Shown one piece after another: positions 62,458 to 64,000 of a stretch of DNA of 64,000 nt (position 1 is the first letter of the stretch; the number at the start of each line of letters is the position of its first letter). The stretch comes from Alcanivoracaceae bacterium (GTDB taxonomy: Bacteria; Pseudomonadota; Gammaproteobacteria; Pseudomonadales; Alcanivoracaceae), in contig JARGPN010000001.1 of NCBI GenBank assembly GCA_029213045.1, positions 124,001-188,000 of the forward strand, given 5' to 3'. Made by a program: the position numbers and the translations under genes. The notes beneath the pieces are model-generated. The model ran no database searches. It was not told the DNA's origin and saw only the letters and a program-made list of their open reading frames with translations.

Positions 62458-64000
62458 CTAGCAAACTGGAGCAGATGGACAGATGTTGGCATACGCACAC
62501 CGGCTGCAGTGTCTTCCCTTGCTCGGAGAAATTACTCCTGATAGGTAGTTGACGGCAGCCTTGAATGATTTCGTGCTTTCAATCCTTCTTGCTCCGGGAA
62601 CGTTATCGCTCTTATCTGACATAACATAATGTAAACTTAACTTCTTACTTCCTTGGACAAGTAAGCCCGGAACTACAGGTTTTAATATTGTCTGAGCGCT
62701 TGAAACGCCGGATCGACTAAATTTAATCATGGCAAATTCTACGCTGTGAGGATTCTCAAGAATGAATCCCCACGGCAATTGAATGGTGACACCGCCAACA
62801 ATGGATTTCGGCTCACAAAGTATTCCGCCCTTAGAGATAATAATCTTTATTAAATCTATTCCTTTCGAAAATGCCGTGTTTGCGTCTTTCCAAAGCTTCG
62901 GGTCTTCAACTTGATCTGGAAGGCCATATTCAGACCATATTTCGCGGGAAATCTCGTTGGGGTCAATCTGCTCTCCGCCGGCAAACCGCTTTAACAAGTG
63001 CATTATGGCCCATCGGGTTTGAATTGAAATGTCTATATCCGTCTCAGGCTTTAGCTTTAGAATCCGTGAGTACCAATACTGAAGTGAACAAGTAACATAA
63101 CTCCTAAAGTGCTCGTAATTAATTTCTGGTTCAGGGGTAAAGCGATTTACTGCAGGAGAAAGACTTTGTGGTAGATAATTTTCGCTGAAATCTACGTCGA
63201 GATACTTCTTTGGATAATGATCCCACTGAGGCGCGAAGTTATCTCGGCCGAACTGCCCGTCTTGATAAATATAAAGATGGTTTCTTGCCCGTGATACAGC
63301 GACATATAAAAGATTGTTTCTTTCGACCGCCTCCTCCATGTCATATTCATCCTTGTTACTCCCAAGTGACTCTGGAGGAACCATCGTCATTACATCGTCC
63401 TCAGGCCTCCAAGTCGGTGCCTTTGAGGAGTAATAGCCGCTACTCGCATACCCCAAGTGAACAGCATCAAACTCCAAGCCTTTGCTGCCGTGTACTGTAA
63501 GTAGTCTAACGCCGTCTAGAGCCTCGGCCTCTGGTGGCAGCTCTCGGCTTGCAAGCTCTTCACCAATTCTTTGCCGCAGGTGCTGGCGAATCAAAAAGCG
63601 GTAGAGACGGTAGTCCTTCGCATTTGCCGCGCCATTGCGAACCGCGTAGCAGAACTGCCAAAGAGCTAGTTTTGATACCCAAGCTTCAACTGAGTTCTCT
63701 TCTGTTCCGGGAACATTAAACCTGCTTTCCAGAAGTAGATCGCAGACAAGTGCCCATGTGCTAGATTGACGATTCCATTTGCCTATCAATTGATTGAGGT
63801 TTCTTATGGCCTGTTGGCCTTGCAAGGAAAGATCAAGGTGCTGATGATTAAGCCACCGGCCGCGCTGCAATGTTGGCCTGCTTTTGGTTTTTTCGAGAAG
63901 TGCTTCAATGTCCGCTAAAGGCATATCTAAACCATCTATGCCCTTCAGGCCGATTAGGGATTTTGGATTCCGCTCAACCAGAAGCTGCATTAGGCAATAA
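62458..64000 (-). CDS. UvrD-type helicase with Fe-S nuclease-like C-terminus (partial)
   Basis: The N-terminus lies beyond the window; 514 codons are visible and the frame stays open to the edge. Motif V is RLLTVHGSKGLEFDAVHLG and motif VI NNLLYVAVSRARNHLYIY, as in UvrD/PcrA. The C-terminal 230 residues resemble the PDDEXK_1/AddB-Cas4 type: a lone Cys in SYVTCSLQYWYSRI and three in CSRCAYANIC near the end, the usual four Fe-S ligands. The catalytic GxxD and ExK pair is not evident (IQLPWGFILENPHSVEFAMIKF), so the nuclease may be inactive. It may belong to an island that continues to the right. Confidence 0.85.
   Translation of the reverse strand, partial: YCLMQLLVERNPKSLIGLKGIDGLDMPLADIEALLEKTKSRPTLQRGRWLNHQHLDLSLQGQQAIRNLNQLIGKWNRQSSTWALVCDLLLESRFNVPGTEENSVEAWVSKLALWQFCYAVRNGAANAKDYRLYRFLIRQHLRQRIGEELASRELPPEAEALDGVRLLTVHGSKGLEFDAVHLGYASSGYYSSKAPTWRPEDDVMTMVPPESLGSNKDEYDMEEAVERNNLLYVAVSRARNHLYIYQDGQFGRDNFAPQWDHYPKKYLDVDFSENYLPQSLSPAVNRFTPEPEINYEHFRSYVTCSLQYWYSRILKLKPETDIDISIQTRWAIMHLLKRFAGGEQIDPNEISREIWSEYGLPDQVEDPKLWKDANTAFSKGIDLIKIIISKGGILCEPKSIVGGVTIQLPWGFILENPHSVEFAMIKFSRSGVSSAQTILKPVVPGLLVQGSKKLSLHYVMSDKSDNVPGARRIESTKSFKAAVNYLSGVISPSKGRHCSRCAYANICPSAPVC

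Overview
The window looks like a chromosomal segment of a free-living, probably marine, gammaproteobacterium near Pseudomonadales/Cellvibrionales. The evidence is the order aroB-damX-gltB-gltD-hemE and a comF/bioBFHCD block, both familiar from Pseudomonas and relatives, together with GGAG-headed REP palindromes of Pseudomonas style and moderate GC. No rRNA or intact tRNA gene was seen. The species cannot be named from this.

Layout. Positions 1-8.6 kb hold core metabolism: the end of aroB, a DamX-like SPOR protein, glutamate synthase (gltB, gltD) and hemE. From 8.6 to 16.5 kb there are small envelope and housekeeping genes: a soluble pilin-like protein, a thioesterase, a polysaccharide deacetylase, a Bax-like glucosaminidase, phhB, lipoproteins, a fatty acid desaturase, comB and comF. 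A complete biotin operon (bioBFHCD) follows at 16.5-21.2 kb behind a clear sigma70 promoter that overlaps a candidate BirA box. From 21 to 42.5 kb come mixed housekeeping and regulatory genes: a PhaC-like hydrolase, an ABC exporter, a desaturase with a divergent AraC regulator, an Lrp-type regulator divergent from leuA, a YebC-family protein, mtfA, mtgA and purEK. This part alone carries 22 REP palindromes in five clusters, partly arranged as tandem units of 120-125 bp.

From 42.7 to 48.8 kb a decayed paralogue of a DUF2505 gene borders an apparent operon of three SDR enzymes, a ChoD-like GMC oxidoreductase and a small unknown protein. A TetR gene is divergent from it, with a strong dyad in the shared control region. 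This looks like a lipid or sterol-like alcohol/ketone pathway.

From 48.9 kb the window is an accessory region. A lower-GC five-gene operon (XRE regulator, SNF2 helicase, AIPR protein, type III-like Mod and Res) reads leftward from one promoter flanked by a 34-bp palindrome; it is the best candidate for a little-described defence system. Next to it lie remnants of toxin-antitoxin modules in which the antitoxin survives and the toxin is broken (yhfG with a decayed fic; an HTH-nucleotidyltransferase with a truncated partner). An intact, GC-rich hipBA module follows, with three operators spaced exactly 49 bp apart. The stretch 61.84-62.09 kb has a run of perfect hairpins and a decayed copy of the tmRNA (ssrA) 3' end, which suggests an island junction. 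The window ends inside a UvrD-type helicase with a cysteine-bearing C-terminal nuclease-like domain, probably the first genes of a further island to the right.
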